Assembly (NCBI GenBank): GCA_903868655.1
Contig: CAIPWG010000508.1
Span: 1-11,913 of the forward strand
Reading direction: 5' to 3'
Length of the DNA stretch: 11,913 bases
Source of the DNA: an uncultured Sphingomonadales bacterium
GTDB lineage: Bacteria; Pseudomonadota; Alphaproteobacteria; Sphingomonadales; Sphingomonadaceae
The position numbers were made by a program, and so were the translations under genes. Below are positions 1-6,737 of this stretch, one piece after another. The number at the start of each line of letters is the position of its first letter. Position 1 is the first letter of the stretch. The notes below the pieces were generated by a model. The model made no database searches, was not told the origin of the DNA, and saw nothing but the letters and a program-made list of their open reading frames with translations.

Positions 1-974
1 CCTTCCTTGGCGGCGAAATCGGCGATGATCGCTTTGACTTCGTCGGACGGCGTGCGCTGGCGATTGTCGTCGTAATCGTAAAAACCCTTCTTGGTCTTCT
101 GACCCCAACGGCCCACCGCGCATAGCGCATCGCGCAGGCTTTCAATGCGTGACGGATCACGGTGCCAGCCGATATCGACGCCCGCGAGATCTGCCATCTG
201 CCACGGACCCATCGGAAAACCGAATTCGAGCAGGGCTTCGTCCACATCCCAGTAATTCGCGCCTTCCATGATCAGCGCATGCGCGGCCGCCTGCCGGGGC
301 GACAGCATGCGGTTGCCGATGAAGCCATGGCATACGCCGGACACGACCGGAATTTTGCCGATCCGCACCGACAGTGCCATGACGGTGGCCAGTTCCGCGG
401 CGCCTGTGGCCTTGCCCCGCACCACTTCGAGCAGTTTCATGACATTGGCTGGCGAAAAGAAATGCATGCCCAAGACCGATGAAGGGCGCTTCGTGATCGC
501 CGCAATCGCATCGATATCGAGATAGCTGGTGTTGCTGGCCAGAATCGCGCCGGGCTTGGCAATTGCGTCCAGCCGCCCGAACACATCCTTTTTGACATCC
601 ATGCTTTCATAAACCGCTTCGATCACCAGATCGGCCGAAGCCAGTGCATCGAAATCGAGTGTCGGGGTCAGCAGGCCGATGGCGCGTTCGGCCAGAGCGG
701 CATCCATCTTGCCCCGCTTGACCGTGGCTTCGTAATTGCGGCGGATTGTCGCCACCCCGCGATCGAGCGCTTCCTGATTGGTTTCGACAATCGTGACCGG
801 GATGCCTGCGGTCAGGAAATTCATCGTGATCCCGCCGCCCATGGTTCCGGCGCCGATCACACCGACCTGATTGATCGCGATCAAAGGGGTGTCGGATGCA
901 ATATCGTCAACGCTGGCAGCCGCCTTGCGCGCGGCTTCGATATGCTCGCGGGCGCCGTGGATAGGGTCAGACAT
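1..974 (-). CDS. 3-hydroxyacyl-CoA dehydrogenase (partial, C-terminus beyond the left edge)
   Basis: NAD-dependent oxidation of 3-hydroxyacyl-CoA to 3-oxoacyl-CoA in beta-oxidation, cytoplasmic. The 324 visible residues start at ATG 974, preceded by AAGGAG at 981-986 with a 6-base spacer. A Rossmann domain opens with the glycine-rich [10 protein letters not shown] (residues 39-48). The catalytic set follows: SNTS near 147-150, His171 in HFFSPAN, Glu183 in KLLEVV and Asn221 in FIGNRM. The C-terminal helical dehydrogenase domain begins after that. The last ~38 residues ([15 protein letters not shown]) match the connector before the second C-terminal repeat of FadB/FadJ-type multifunctional enzymes, so the full protein probably continues well past the edge. 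Unlike those enzymes it has no N-terminal crotonase domain, only a ~35-residue helical leader. It lies 20 bases after the serine hydrolase stop, so it is probably the third gene of one transcript. Family is secure; substrate chain length is not. Confidence 0.92.
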   Translation of the reverse strand, partial: MSDPIHGAREHIEAARKAAASVDDIASDTPLIAINQVGVIGAGTMGGGITMNFLTAGIPVTIVETNQEALDRGVATIRRNYEATVKRGKMDAALAERAIGLLTPTLDFDALASADLVIEAVYESMDVKKDVFGRLDAIAKPGAILASNTSYLDIDAIAAITKRPSSVLGMHFFSPANVMKLLEVVRGKATGAAELATVMALSVRIGKIPVVSGVCHGFIGNRMLSPRQAAAHALIMEGANYWDVDEALLEFGFPMGPWQMADLAGVDIGWHRDPSRIESLRDALCAVGRWGQKTKKGFYDYDDNRQRTPSDEVKAIIADFAAKE

Positions 975-994
975 GGCAATCTCCTTGGGTATGG

Positions 995-2239
995 TCAGGC
1001 GCGGCTTTCGACCAGCGCGGCGTAAATCAGGGTCTTGAGCTGTTCGCGGATTGGAAAGATCACCGAGGGCATAACCTGGGTCATGAACACGACCGACAAG
1101 CCTTCGACCGGATCGATGAAGAACTTGGTTGAATGAATCCCGCTCCAGAAATATTCGCCGGCATTGCCCGGCGTCAGGTTGCGTACGGGATCGGTGGTTA
1201 CGGCAAAGCCAAGTCCAAAACCGGTGCCTGCCTGCTTGGCGTCGCTGAACAGCGCACGCGCTACTTGCGGCAGGTCTGCCGGGCTGCCATCGGCCAGACG
1301 CAGGTGGTTGGCAGTCATCAGTCGCAGCGTCGCCGGGCTGATCAGGCGAACGCCATCGGTGCCCCCTTGTCCGATCAGCATGCGGCAGAACCGGTAGTAA
1401 TCTTCGAGCGTGGACAGCAGCCCGCCGCCACCGCTTTCAAACTTGGGTTGGCGCAGCACGCCCGATTTTTCCGCGGGGTCGAACACTTTGGGCTTTCCGC
1501 CCGGCACATGCATCCATCCATCGGTCAGTCGATGCGCCTTGTCCGCCGGACAATCGAAGGCAGTGTCGTGCATGCCCAGCGGTTCGAAAATATGGGTCTT
1601 GAGGAAGGCGCCAAGGCTCTGACCGGACAAGCGGCTGACGATCACCCCCAACACATCGACAGAGACCGAATATTGCCAGGCCTCACCCGGATTGAACTCC
1701 AGCGGCAGCTTGGCCAGCTCGGCAATGAACGTATCGTTGTCGGCAATCCCCGGATGCCCGTCGAGCCGCGCCTTGCGATAGGCGGCATCGAGGTTGTTGC
1801 GATTCTGGATGCCGTACGTCAGCCCCGAACGGTGGCTCAACAGATCGACCATGCGCATCGGTTTGGCCAAAGGGCCGGGGTTGAACGGCGCATCGCCGCC
1901 GCCGCCGGCATAGAGCCGCAGGCCTGCAAATTCGGGCAGCACTTTGGTAACCGGATCGTCGAGCGCGATCAGGCCTTGTTCGACCAGCATCATGAATGCG
2001 ATCGACACGATCGGCTTGGTCATCGACGCGATGCGGCAAATCGCATCGGTGGCCCAGGGCATGCCGTCGGCACGCATCTGGCCCATGGTGGCCCGCCACA
2101 CCGGCACCCCGTCGCGCGCAATCAGGATGTCAGCCCCCGGAAACCGGCCGGGCGCGACATAATCGCGTTCGACAAACGCTGCCACCCGATCGAGCCGCGC
2201 GGGATCAAAGCCATGATCAACTGGGTTTGCCAGATCCAT
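995..2239 (-). CDS. Serine hydrolase, beta-lactamase/class C esterase family
   Basis: Predicted cytoplasmic esterase/amidase of 414 residues with the penicillin-binding/class C beta-lactamase fold (EstB-like group). The nucleophile motif is SMTK (Ser72, Lys75). The tyrosine of the second motif is Tyr190 in WQYSVS, and LLSHRSGL precedes it as in esterase members. In place of the lactamase KTG there is WSGIHST at 365-371, corresponding to the W-x-G motif of carboxylesterase relatives. There is no signal peptide, which argues against a periplasmic beta-lactamase. Start choice: an in-frame ATG at 2248 lies on the AGAGGA Shine-Dalgarno itself, while ATG 2239 sits 8 bases after it, so I use 2239. 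It lies between the thioesterase (37-base gap) and the 3-hydroxyacyl-CoA dehydrogenase (20-base gap), suggesting a role on acyl esters or thioesters, but the substrate cannot be read from the sequence. Confidence 0.9.
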   Translation of the reverse strand: MDLANPVDHGFDPARLDRVAAFVERDYVAPGRFPGADILIARDGVPVWRATMGQMRADGMPWATDAICRIASMTKPIVSIAFMMLVEQGLIALDDPVTKVLPEFAGLRLYAGGGGDAPFNPGPLAKPMRMVDLLSHRSGLTYGIQNRNNLDAAYRKARLDGHPGIADNDTFIAELAKLPLEFNPGEAWQYSVSVDVLGVIVSRLSGQSLGAFLKTHIFEPLGMHDTAFDCPADKAHRLTDGWMHVPGGKPKVFDPAEKSGVLRQPKFESGGGGLLSTLEDYYRFCRMLIGQGGTDGVRLISPATLRLMTANHLRLADGSPADLPQVARALFSDAKQAGTGFGLGFAVTTDPVRNLTPGNAGEYFWSGIHSTKFFIDPVEGLSVVFMTQVMPSVIFPIREQLKTLIYAALVESRA

Positions 2240-2247
2240 TGTGTGCA

Positions 2248-2253
2248 TCCTCT
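2248..2253 (-). promoter_or_regulatory. Shine-Dalgarno that decides the serine hydrolase start
   Basis: AGAGGA read on the minus strand, 8 bases before ATG 2239. The more upstream in-frame ATG at 2248 overlaps the end of this site and so cannot use it, which favours the 414-residue form over the 417-residue form. Confidence 0.6.
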
Positions 2254-2276
2254 TCGGCCCGTTGCGTCGGGCAGTC

Positions 2277-3080
2277 TTATCCGAAAATTGCGACCGATTG
2301 CAGTCCGCGCATCACTTCGGTGCCATCGGTATTCCACATCCGCAAGGTCTCGCTGGAAAACCCGTCGGCCATATGGTTGGATGCTGTTTCCAACAACCAC
2401 CAGCCATCGCGGGTCATCGGGTTTTCGCCCAGCAGCGTAAACGACCAATTGATGGAACTGAGCGGACCGGGGCGTTCCATCGCGCGCATCGATCCAGGCG
2501 GCAGCGTGTCGCCGATGGCGACAAGTTCGGCATAAGGGTCGAGCCCGTCGCGTTCGAGCAACCGCACCCAGCGACGTACGGCAATCTGCCCATCGCCGCC
2601 ACGTGGTGCGGCGCGGCGCAGTTCCAACCGACGGATGAACGCAGGCGAACGGGGTGAAGCGGGGACGATCTCGGCCTCTTCGGGCTGGGTCAGATGCATC
2701 AGTCGATCAGCAGGCTTGTGGCCGTTGCCGTCGCGGGCTTTGCCGAACAGCCACGTGGCGCGATGCGCCAGCACGCCGTCGCACCACAGCGTGGTTTCAA
2801 CGTGGCTGACGCTTTTGCCGGTGCGCAACATCGTGGCGCGTGCCTCGATATCTTCGCCGACTGGCCCGATAAAGCCGATCTGCGCGGCCCGCAGCGGTGG
2901 CAGCTCGGGAAACATGCGGCTTGCCGCCAGATAGGCGATGAACGATGAGGCCCCACCATACATGGTGCGGCCCTGCATCCAGCCCGCTGCACCGTGCAGC
3001 CGAAACAGGTCGCCGTGCCGTTCCAGCCGATCGGCCAGTTGCAGCAAGGTCAGCCCGTTTTCGTCTGTGTCCTGCACCAT
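2277..3080 (-). CDS. Acyl-CoA thioesterase, double-hotdog (TesB-like) family
   Basis: Predicted hydrolysis of acyl-CoA to free acid and CoA in the cytoplasm. The 267 residues form two hotdog halves. The first carries GRTMYGGASSF (residues 38-48) and the R-x-GKSVSHVETTLWCDG strand pair near 86-102. The second carries GPLSSINWSF, WWLLETASNHMADGFSS (227-243) and the closing MRGLQSVAIFG. The second-half pattern with bulky aromatics before a G-F-S-S turn is typical of TesB-like 4HBT_3 proteins. Start choice: ATG 3104 has no ribosome site, whereas ATG 3080 follows GGGAGA at 3091-3096, so I use 3080. It is the first gene of the left minus-strand cluster and is followed by the serine hydrolase and the 3-hydroxyacyl-CoA dehydrogenase, a setting that fits acyl-CoA turnover. 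Chain-length preference is unknown. Confidence 0.85.
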   Translation of the reverse strand: MVQDTDENGLTLLQLADRLERHGDLFRLHGAAGWMQGRTMYGGASSFIAYLAASRMFPELPPLRAAQIGFIGPVGEDIEARATMLRTGKSVSHVETTLWCDGVLAHRATWLFGKARDGNGHKPADRLMHLTQPEEAEIVPASPRSPAFIRRLELRRAAPRGGDGQIAVRRWVRLLERDGLDPYAELVAIGDTLPPGSMRAMERPGPLSSINWSFTLLGENPMTRDGWWLLETASNHMADGFSSETLRMWNTDGTEVMRGLQSVAIFG

Positions 3081-3205
3081 GCCGCTGCGCTCTCCCGACT
3101 CCATTTAAGCGGGTGGTTAGGGGATTGCAGCGCGTCCGAAAAGGGGCTTTGCGCGGATTGGTGCCGACGAATTTTTCACGGTTTGCTGCGGCTTTGCGCT
3201 TTCCC
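3081..3205. other. Longest non-coding stretch: tlpA-like 3' end to thioesterase 5' end
   Basis: About 125 bases between the stop of the TlpA-like gene (3206) and the preferred thioesterase start (3080), both on the minus strand. It must hold any terminator of the former and any promoter of the latter. I see no stable hairpin followed by a T run. The best promoter-like spacing on the minus strand (TTTTCG, 17 bases, TAACCA) is weak, and I do not call it. Confidence 0.5.
3091..3096 (-). promoter_or_regulatory. Shine-Dalgarno that decides the TesB-like thioesterase start
   Basis: GGGAGA on the minus strand, 10 bases before ATG 3080. The longer frame starting at ATG 3104 has only an A-rich, non-complementary leader. 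Confidence 0.5.
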
Positions 3206-3799
3206 TTACGGCATTGCCGGGGCGATCAGCGCGGTGTTGTCGGGTGTGGACCAATCGTGGGCACCAGCCATGCGCCAGACTTCGCGACCTTTCGCATCGT
3301 ACAGCACGCTGGTGGGCAATTCGCCAGCGCCATAAAAATTGGCCAGCGTGTTGTCGGGATCGAGCCAGGGGTGCAGATGGTCGAAATGATGGCTTGCCAG
3401 CGCGGCGGCCACTTTTTCGGGTTGTGCGCTGTCCTGCGATACCGTTACGACCGCCAACTTGCCGGCTTCACGCGCAGCGAGCGCCTCAAGCGTGGGCAGT
3501 TCCTTGACGCAAGGTGCGCACCAAGTCGCCCAGACATTGATCAGCACCGGCTTCCCCCGCAAACCGGCGATCGCCAATTTTGCGCCGCTGGGGTCGTGGA
3601 CGGTCAGTTGCGGCAGGGCAGAGCCCTTGTGGCTGGCGTCGATTTTGCCAACGAAGCCCTCGGCCGCATCGGCGGCGGGCGCCGAAGCACTGCTCTCCGG
3701 TTGCGCCGGGGCGCGCGGCTCTCTATCGCATCCCGACAGGCTCAATCCGGCAAGGCTTAATCCAGCCAGCGCAACCACCAAAGGCAGACGACGTGTCAT
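3206..3799 (-). CDS. TlpA-family thiol-disulfide redoxin, lipoprotein
   Basis: Predicted periplasmic reductant of protein disulfides, of the kind serving cytochrome c or oxidase assembly. The 197 residues begin with a lipoprotein signal: two Arg at 3-4, a hydrophobic run, then lipobox LSGC with Cys24. A linker rich in Ala, Pro and Ser (25-46) precedes the thioredoxin domain. The active site is WATWCAPC with Cys94 and Cys97, and the cis-Pro loop is [13 protein letters not shown]. Aspartate at +2 of the lipid cysteine (CD) would, by the E. coli rule, keep it at the inner membrane; whether that rule holds here is inference. ATG 3799 shares two bases with the argH ATG. A TTG at 3808 has a better-spaced GGAG and is a possible alternative start adding three residues (MPL). 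The open frame continues to 3967, but that extension is antisense to argH and lies before the signal peptide. Confidence 0.92.
   Translation of the reverse strand: MTRRLPLVVALAGLSLAGLSLSGCDREPRAPAQPESSASAPAADAAEGFVGKIDASHKGSALPQLTVHDPSGAKLAIAGLRGKPVLINVWATWCAPCVKELPTLEALAAREAGKLAVVTVSQDSAQPEKVAAALASHHFDHLHPWLDPDNTLANFYGAGELPTSVLYDAKGREVWRMAGAHDWSTPDNTALIAPAMP
3740..3769. repeat. 15-base tandem repeat in the TlpA-like signal peptide
   Basis: Two adjacent 15-base units (3740-3754 and 3755-3769) differ at 3 positions. On the minus strand they encode the doubled LAGLS in the hydrophobic core of the lipoprotein signal. It looks like an in-frame duplication that lengthened the signal by five residues. 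Confidence 0.6.
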
Positions 3800-5201
3800 G
3801 AGCGGCAATTCAGGCTCCAACCAGATGTGGGGCGGGCGGTTCGCTGCCGGCCCTTCGGCGATCATGCGCGAGATAAATGCCTCGATCCCGTTCGACAAGG
3901 CACTGTGGGGGCAAGACATCGCCGCGTCAAAGGCGCATGTTGCGATGTTGGGCGCCCAAGCAATCATCTCTGCCGACGATGCCGCGAAAATTGCCGCCGG
4001 GCTTGATCAGGTCGCTGCCGAATATGCCGCGCAGGGTGTGCCCGAAGACTGGGATCTTGAAGACATCCACATGACTACCGAAAGCCGGCTGGCCGAATTG
4101 ATCGGGCCGGTCGCGGGGCGTCTGCACACCGCGCGCAGCCGCAACGACCAGGTGGCCACCGATTTCCGACTGTGGGTGCGCGACATGCTCGATCAAACCG
4201 ATGCGGGGCTGCAAGCGTTGCAAGTCGCGCTTGTCACGCGCGCGGACGAACACGCCGCCTCGATCATGCCCGGCTTTACCCATTTGCAAACCGCGCAACC
4301 CGTTACGCTCGGCCATCATCTGCTGGCCTATTACGAAATGGTGCGCCGCGACCGGTCGCGGCTGGCAGCGGCACGGGTGCGGATGAATGAATGCCCGCTG
4401 GGCGCCGCCGCGCTGGCGGGAACCGGGTTCCCGATCGATCGCCATGCCACGGCAGCAGCGCTGGGCTTTGACCGGCCGACGGCCAACAGCCTCGATTCGG
4501 TATCGGACCGCGATTTCGCGCTCGATTTCCTGATGGCGGCGGCGCAGATTTCCTTGCACTTGTCGCGGCTGGCTGAGGAATTCATTATCTGGGCGAGCCA
4601 ACCGTTCGGCTTTGTGGTGCTGCCCGACAGCCTGTCGACCGGCAGCTCGATCATGCCGCAAAAGAAAAACCCCGATGCTGCCGAACTGGTGCGCGGCCAT
4701 GCAGGGCGTATCGTCGGCAGCCTGACATCGCTGATTATCACCATGAAGGGCCTGCCGCTGGCCTATTCAAAATACATGCAGGACGACAAACCACCGGTGT
4801 TCGAAGCTGCGAGCCTGCTGGCGCTATCGATCGCGGCGATGACCGGCATGGTGGCAGAGGCGCGGTTTCGCAACCAACGGATGCGCGCCGCGGCCGAACT
4901 GGGTTATGCCACGGCCACCGATCTGGCCGACTGGCTGGTACGACAGGCCGATATTCCGTTCCGGCAGGCGCATCACATTACCGGCACCGCGGTGCGCCTG
5001 GCCGAAAGCCGGGGCATTGCGCTCGATCAATTGCCATTGGCAGACTTGCAAGAGATCGATCCACGGATCGATCAACGGGTCTTTGCTGCGCTCAGTGTCG
5101 AAGCCTCGGTGGCAGCACGGGTTAGCCATGGCGGCACCGCGCCGGCGCAAGTTGCCCAGCGCGTGGCCCAGGCGCGCCGCGATCTGGGGCTGGAGAGCTG
5201 A
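3798..5201 (+). CDS. argH: Argininosuccinate lyase
   Basis: Cleaves argininosuccinate to arginine and fumarate, the last step of arginine synthesis; cytoplasmic homotetramer of the fumarase/aspartase superfamily. The 467 residues match the usual length. The N-terminus has the ArgH signature [11 protein letters not shown] (10-20). The three conserved superfamily regions are present: [12 protein letters not shown] (111-122), [14 protein letters not shown] (161-174, general-base His162) and the signature loop [13 protein letters not shown] (281-293, Ser283/284). Downstream, KYMQDDKPP is also conserved. Start ATG 3798 has a weak AAGG about 13 bases upstream; ATG 3825 (at MWGGRF) is possible but has no ribosome site. 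It begins a plus-strand run with the small lipoprotein, lysA and the cysG-like gene. Any promoter must lie inside the divergent TlpA-like gene. Confidence 0.97.
   Translation: MSGNSGSNQMWGGRFAAGPSAIMREINASIPFDKALWGQDIAASKAHVAMLGAQAIISADDAAKIAAGLDQVAAEYAAQGVPEDWDLEDIHMTTESRLAELIGPVAGRLHTARSRNDQVATDFRLWVRDMLDQTDAGLQALQVALVTRADEHAASIMPGFTHLQTAQPVTLGHHLLAYYEMVRRDRSRLAAARVRMNECPLGAAALAGTGFPIDRHATAAALGFDRPTANSLDSVSDRDFALDFLMAAAQISLHLSRLAEEFIIWASQPFGFVVLPDSLSTGSSIMPQKKNPDAAELVRGHAGRIVGSLTSLIITMKGLPLAYSKYMQDDKPPVFEAASLLALSIAAMTGMVAEARFRNQRMRAAAELGYATATDLADWLVRQADIPFRQAHHITGTAVRLAESRGIALDQLPLADLQEIDPRIDQRVFAALSVEASVAARVSHGGTAPAQVAQRVAQARRDLGLES
5054..5073. repeat. Perfect 9-base inverted repeat inside argH
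   Basis: GATCGATCC (5054-5062), a 2-base spacer, then GGATCGATC (5065-5073). It lies in the codons for IDPRIDQ near the C-terminus of ArgH. It may reflect the local abundance of GATCGATC words rather than function. Confidence 0.6.
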
Positions 5202-5202
5202 C

Positions 5203-5454
5203 ATGCGATCGCGTTCGACGCTCATCTGGGTGGCATTGTCGGCGTTGGCGCTGACTGGTTGTGGCGCACGCCGCGTGCTCAAACCCTTGGCGGGGCACCA
5301 GCTGCCGCCAGCGCCTTATGGCACAGGGTATCGGCCCAATGCCGACCAGTTGCTCAAATCGCCGGTGCAGGTCAAACCCGAACGCAATGTCGATGTGCGC
5401 GTCCGTTCCGAAGAACGCGCTGACGATCCGTTCGACTTGCCCCCGGAAAACTGA
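5203..5454 (+). CDS. Small lipoprotein in the LptM position (candidate LPS translocon chaperone)
   Basis: An 83-residue protein with a lipoprotein signal: Arg at 2 and 4, a hydrophobic run, and lipobox LTGC with Cys20. The mature part is short and proline-rich (LPPAPYGTGY) with a charged tail ending DDPFDLPPEN, and probably has no folded domain. The start follows GGAG at 5192-5195 by 7 bases and lies one base after the argH stop, so translation is probably coupled. The LPAM_2/LptM (YifL) family is defined by this kind of short LxGCG protein next to lysA or dapF; in E. coli LptM assists disulfide maturation of the LptDE translocon. Here GCG is followed by ARRVLKPL where E. coli has LKGPLYFP, so the resemblance is partial and the protein is longer than the E. 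coli form (67 residues). The assignment rests mainly on size, lipobox and the argH-X-lysA context. Confidence 0.8.
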   Translation: MRSRSTLIWVALSALALTGCGARRVLKPLAGHQLPPAPYGTGYRPNADQLLKSPVQVKPERNVDVRVRSEERADDPFDLPPEN

Positions 5455-5477
5455 CCTTTTGCGCGAAAGCCCGACCG

Positions 5478-6737
5478 ATGGACCATTTTGAATATCACGA
5501 CGGCGTGCTTCATGCCGAAGCAGTGGCCCTGCCGCAGATTGCCGATGGCGTGGACACCCCGGTCTATGTCTATTCGCGCGCGACGCTGATCCGCCATGCG
5601 CGCGTGTTTCGCGATGCGCTGGCAATCCTGCCGTCGGTGCACATTGCCTTTGCGGTGAAATCGAACCCCAATCTGGCCGTGCTGAAAGTGCTGGCAACCG
5701 AAGGTTATGGTGCCGATGTCGTGTCGGGCGGGGAACTGGAACGCGCGTTGGCCGCAGGCATGGCGCCTGCGGATATTGTATTTTCGGGTGTGGGCAAGAC
5801 CAGCGCAGAACTGATCCGCGCGCTCGAAGCCGGGATCGGCCAGTTCAATCTGGAAAGCGCCGAAGAAGGGCTGGAACTCGCTGAAATCGCGCGCCGCCTG
5901 GGGCGGACCGCGACGTGTGTGCTGCGGGTCAATCCCGATGTCGATGCGGGCACCCATGGCAAGATTTCGACCGGCAAGGCGGAAAACAAATTTGGCGTGC
6001 CGTTTGACCGGGCGGCTGCGATCTATGCCCGGCTGGCGGGCGAGCCGGGTCTGGCAATGCGCGGGCTGGCGCTGCACATCGGCAGCCAGTTGTCGCGGCT
6101 CGATCCGCTTGAAGCCGCGTTCCTTAAAGTTGGCGATCTGATGCGCACCATCCGCGCGGCTGGGCACACGGTTTCGCACATGGACCTCGGCGGTGGCGTC
6201 GGCGTGCCTTACAAGAGCGGCGATATATTTCCCCAACCGGGCGAATATGCCGCGATGGTGGCGCGCGTTACAGCCGATTGGGGTGCGACGCTGATGTTCG
6301 AGCCGGGCCGGGTGATCACCGGCAACACGGGTGTCCTGCTAACCCGCGTAGTGCGCGTGAAAGAAGGCGCGGGCCATCCCTGGGTGGTGGTCGATGCGGC
6401 CATGAACGATCTGGCGCGGCCCGCGATGTACGATGCCTGGCACGATTTTGCGGCAGTCGCGCCCTCGGGCGCACAGATGACCGCCAACATTGTCGGCCCG
6501 ATCTGCGAATCGAGCGATACCTTTGCAATGGCGCGCGATATCGACACTGTGGCACGTGGCGATCTGGCGGTGTTCCGCACCGCCGGAGCGTATGGCGCGA
6601 CGATGGCCAACACTTACAATTCGCGCGCAATGGTGCCCGAAGTCATGGTCGACGGCGACCGCTGGGCGATAGTGGCCGAACGGATTGAACCTTCGACGAT
6701 CCTGGCGGCCGAGCGCGTGCCGGACTTTTTGCTGTGA
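5478..6737 (+). CDS. lysA: Diaminopimelate decarboxylase
   Basis: PLP-dependent decarboxylation of meso-diaminopimelate to L-lysine, the last step of lysine synthesis; fold-type III alanine-racemase-like barrel plus a beta domain, acting as a dimer. The 419 residues are of normal length. The PLP lysine is Lys61 in FAVKSNPN. HIGSQ (200-204) and GGGVGVPYKSGD (238-249) are the barrel phosphate-binding and specificity segments, EPGR is at 275-278, and the C-terminal domain provides Cys343 in CESSD and Tyr372 in AYGATMANTYNSR, which complete the neighbouring subunit's active site. The ribosome site before ATG 5478 is weak (GAAAG), and the gap from the lipoprotein gene is 23 bases, so it is probably read from the argH transcript. 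Its TGA overlaps the GTG of the next gene. Confidence 0.97.
   Translation: MDHFEYHDGVLHAEAVALPQIADGVDTPVYVYSRATLIRHARVFRDALAILPSVHIAFAVKSNPNLAVLKVLATEGYGADVVSGGELERALAAGMAPADIVFSGVGKTSAELIRALEAGIGQFNLESAEEGLELAEIARRLGRTATCVLRVNPDVDAGTHGKISTGKAENKFGVPFDRAAAIYARLAGEPGLAMRGLALHIGSQLSRLDPLEAAFLKVGDLMRTIRAAGHTVSHMDLGGGVGVPYKSGDIFPQPGEYAAMVARVTADWGATLMFEPGRVITGNTGVLLTRVVRVKEGAGHPWVVVDAAMNDLARPAMYDAWHDFAAVAPSGAQMTANIVGPICESSDTFAMARDIDTVARGDLAVFRTAGAYGATMANTYNSRAMVPEVMVDGDRWAIVAERIEPSTILAAERVPDFLL

Noticed and set aside
995-2239. Antibiotic-resistance beta-lactamase
   Set aside because: No signal peptide, W-x-G-type motif instead of KTG, and lipid-metabolism neighbours point to an esterase-like serine hydrolase.
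1133-2440. 435-residue open frame on the plus strand across the serine hydrolase and thioesterase
   Set aside because: It is antisense to two well-supported genes, has no recognisable domain and a low-complexity composition (Arg, His, Gln, Ala), and is explained by high GC suppressing stop codons.
3081-3205. Riboswitch or small RNA in the longest gap
   Set aside because: No conserved aptamer-like core or strong stem found by eye, and no terminator-like T run.
3459-3797. Upstream extension of the argH frame to 3459
   Set aside because: It is antisense to the TlpA-like gene and precedes the normal ArgH N-terminus; the total would be over 100 residues longer than the family.
3800-3967. Upstream extension of the TlpA-like frame to 3967
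   Set aside because: The extension precedes a clear lipoprotein signal peptide and is antisense to the start of argH; the signal peptide would be internal.
3927-4700. 257-residue minus-strand frame opposite argH
   Set aside because: Antisense to argH motifs, no family resemblance; a GC-driven shadow.
5316-6236. 306-residue minus-strand frame opposite lysA
   Set aside because: Mirror of the lysA codon pattern with no motif or ribosome site; lysA is certain.
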